Assembly: GCA_011009095.1 (NCBI GenBank)
Contig: VTPC01090708.1
Span: forward strand, 132,218-196,217
Length of the DNA stretch: 64,000 nt
Source of the DNA: Ignelater luminosus
Taxonomy: Eukaryota; Arthropoda; Insecta; Coleoptera; Elateridae
Direction of reading: 5' to 3'
The notes below the pieces were generated by a model that worked only from the letters and a program-made list of their open reading frames with translations, made no database searches and was not told the DNA's origin. Both the position numbers and the translations under genes were made by a program. The first letter of the stretch is position 1. Each line of letters starts with the position of its first letter. This document shows, piece by piece, positions 62,636 through 64,000 of the stretch.

Positions 62636-64000
62636 TATGTAGGCTATTACTTAAGAGGATGAAGTTTACACACGAGCCGAAGGCGAGAGAATAATGTCCA
62701 TTACGTGCAAGTCGAATACGACGTTTTATCTACGATTCTAACACTTCTGAGGAAGATCTGGAGGTGGACACTCCTGAGGAAGGCGATGTCCAAATTCTTG
62801 AATATGTAGAAATCAATGAAAGTAAACAATCTTCACAAAGAGAGTTTTAGACCTAGAATACAAGGATCCTCTGAAGACGATGTCCAAATTTTTTTCTAAC
62901 AGTAAATAGTTTGAGATTATAACAATTTTTAGTTTGTTTATATCTATAAATAGGCAACCAACAAAACACCGTCAGTGAATAAAATCCATAATACACTAGT
63001 GTTTTATGAGTATGATTATATCCCTATGGTTACGCGTGTAACGACTATATTATTGAAGAGTCGTAGATAAAAGAATATTTAATTTTATCTAGTAAAATTC
63101 ATCATGGATTAACAAAAAAGGAATGCAAACTTTTAGCATATGAATTGGCAGAAAAGAATAAATTAAAAGTTACAAATTAATGGAAAGTTAATAAAATAGC
63201 AGGTAAGGACTGGCTTAAAGAATTTTGTAAAAAATGGCCTCAAATCTCTATCAGAAAACCCGAAGCAACCAATTTGGCCAGGGCTACCAGCTTTAATAAA
63301 ACAACAGTCAAGGAGTTCTTTAATAATGTTGTTTCTGTATATAAAAAATTTGAAAATTCGAAACTGGGACCACATATAATTTACAATTTAGATGAGACGA
63401 GACTAACTTCGGTTCATAATACCCCAAATGTTTTATTTCACAAAGGAATGAAACAAGTGGGGCAAGTGATCTCTGGAGAAAGGGGAATCCTCATTACAGT
63501 TTGCTGTTTCATTAACGCGATTGGAAACATGGTACCCCCTTTTATGATCTTTCCTAGAGTTAATTTCAAACCGTACATGTTAAACGGATCTCCTGCAAAA
63601 ACTGCTGGTACTACTACGAAATCCGGTTGGATTAATGGACCTATCTTTTTAGATGTTTTGAAACATTTTGCCAATCACGTCAAATGTTCAAAGGACAACC
63701 CTGTCATACTATTCATGAATAACCATGAATCACATGTGAGGCAATTACGTTTGCACAAGATAATGGAATAATTTTAATAACATTTCCACCACATGCAAGT
63801 GCAAGCCTTCAGTCGCTGGATTGTACAGTATACAAGTCTCTCAAGAATAACTACAATATTGTCTGCAACGATTGGATGTTATCAAACCCTGGAAGAACCA
63901 TTTCTATATATGACGTCTAACGCCTAATAATATTATAAATGGTTTTAGATATACAGGTATATGGCCTCTAAATAGGAATATTTTTTCTGATGATGATTTC

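Larger units (their letters stand above)
60590..64000 (+). mobile_element. pogo/jerky-like transposon, runs off the window
   Basis: The left end is near CAGTAGGGGAGAAGTGGGAA at 60594-60613. The transposase starts MPRIPKLINRIMGNTPRDVM (ATG 61055) with a psq/HTH domain ending LQRYLLKFK. Mariner copy 2 is inserted at 61341-62635. The protein resumes at about 63100 (HGLTKKECKLLAYELAEKN) and continues with CENP-B-like ISIRKPEATNLARA and the DDE region IIYNLDETRLT (first aspartate) and VILFMNNHES, where the usual D of MDNHES is N. Stops occur at 61224, near 63178 and at 63771. About 450 bases at 62638-63090 do not fit the protein and may be another insertion. Confidence 0.78.

Noticed and set aside
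1-64000. A previously undescribed multi-gene defence or biosynthetic system
   Set aside because: Host genes here are unrelated, mostly known single-copy genes; the remaining coding signals are transposases or LINE proteins. Nothing supports a new system beyond the separate observations listed.

Overview
The window is a nuclear segment of an insect genome. Genes are split by GT-AG introns, intergenic DNA is AT-rich, and the host proteins look arthropod-like. A beetle is my guess from the mix of transposons, but the sequence alone does not prove the order. There is no sign of a prokaryotic operon, CRISPR array or tRNA cluster.

Host genes, left to right: (1) the 3' end of LGR1, a glycoprotein-hormone-type GPCR (+, exons at 1604-3331); (2) a complete ZFYVE26/spastizin gene (+, 12 coding exons from 14579 to 37769, about 2035 aa); (3) a four-exon gene of unknown function nested antisense in ZFYVE26 intron 1 (-, 17592-15875), encoding a secreted/membrane protein; (4) a C14orf119-like gene (-, 39440-39007), head-to-head with (5) the complex I subunit ND-15/NDUFS5 (+, CDS 40265-40570); (6) the 3' part of Synaptotagmin 14 (-, seven coding exons from 60299 to 48164), whose 5' exons lie beyond what I can recognise.

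Most of the rest is transposon debris. It includes two nearly identical irritans-type mariner copies (3921-5205 and 61341-62635) that share one in-frame stop; a 6 kb composite of two ZMYM1-type hAT transposases (about 7367-13394) inserted in a LINE; several IS630/Tc1-mariner elements and MITEs with CAGGG-type ends and TA duplications (6292-6634, 25647-26385, 27602-29021, 49014-51550, 57789-58339, and a mori-like mariner near 51616-53731); two pogo/jerky-like elements (about 43530-45850, and 60590 to the window end); a ZBED-type hAT (33765-35124); LINE pieces; and worn Copia and BEL/Pao fossils in ZFYVE26 intron 1. Two GC-rich minisatellite-like blocks (36190-36720 and 41730-42200) are copies of one repeat in opposite orientation.

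The host genes do not form a pathway; they are neighbours. The best-supported unusual observations are the stop codon shared by both mariner copies, the hAT composite whose removal restores the LINE reading frame, the nested gene that must overlap a ZFYVE26 exon at its 3' end, and the structured LGR1 3' UTR. I found no convincing new multi-gene system.
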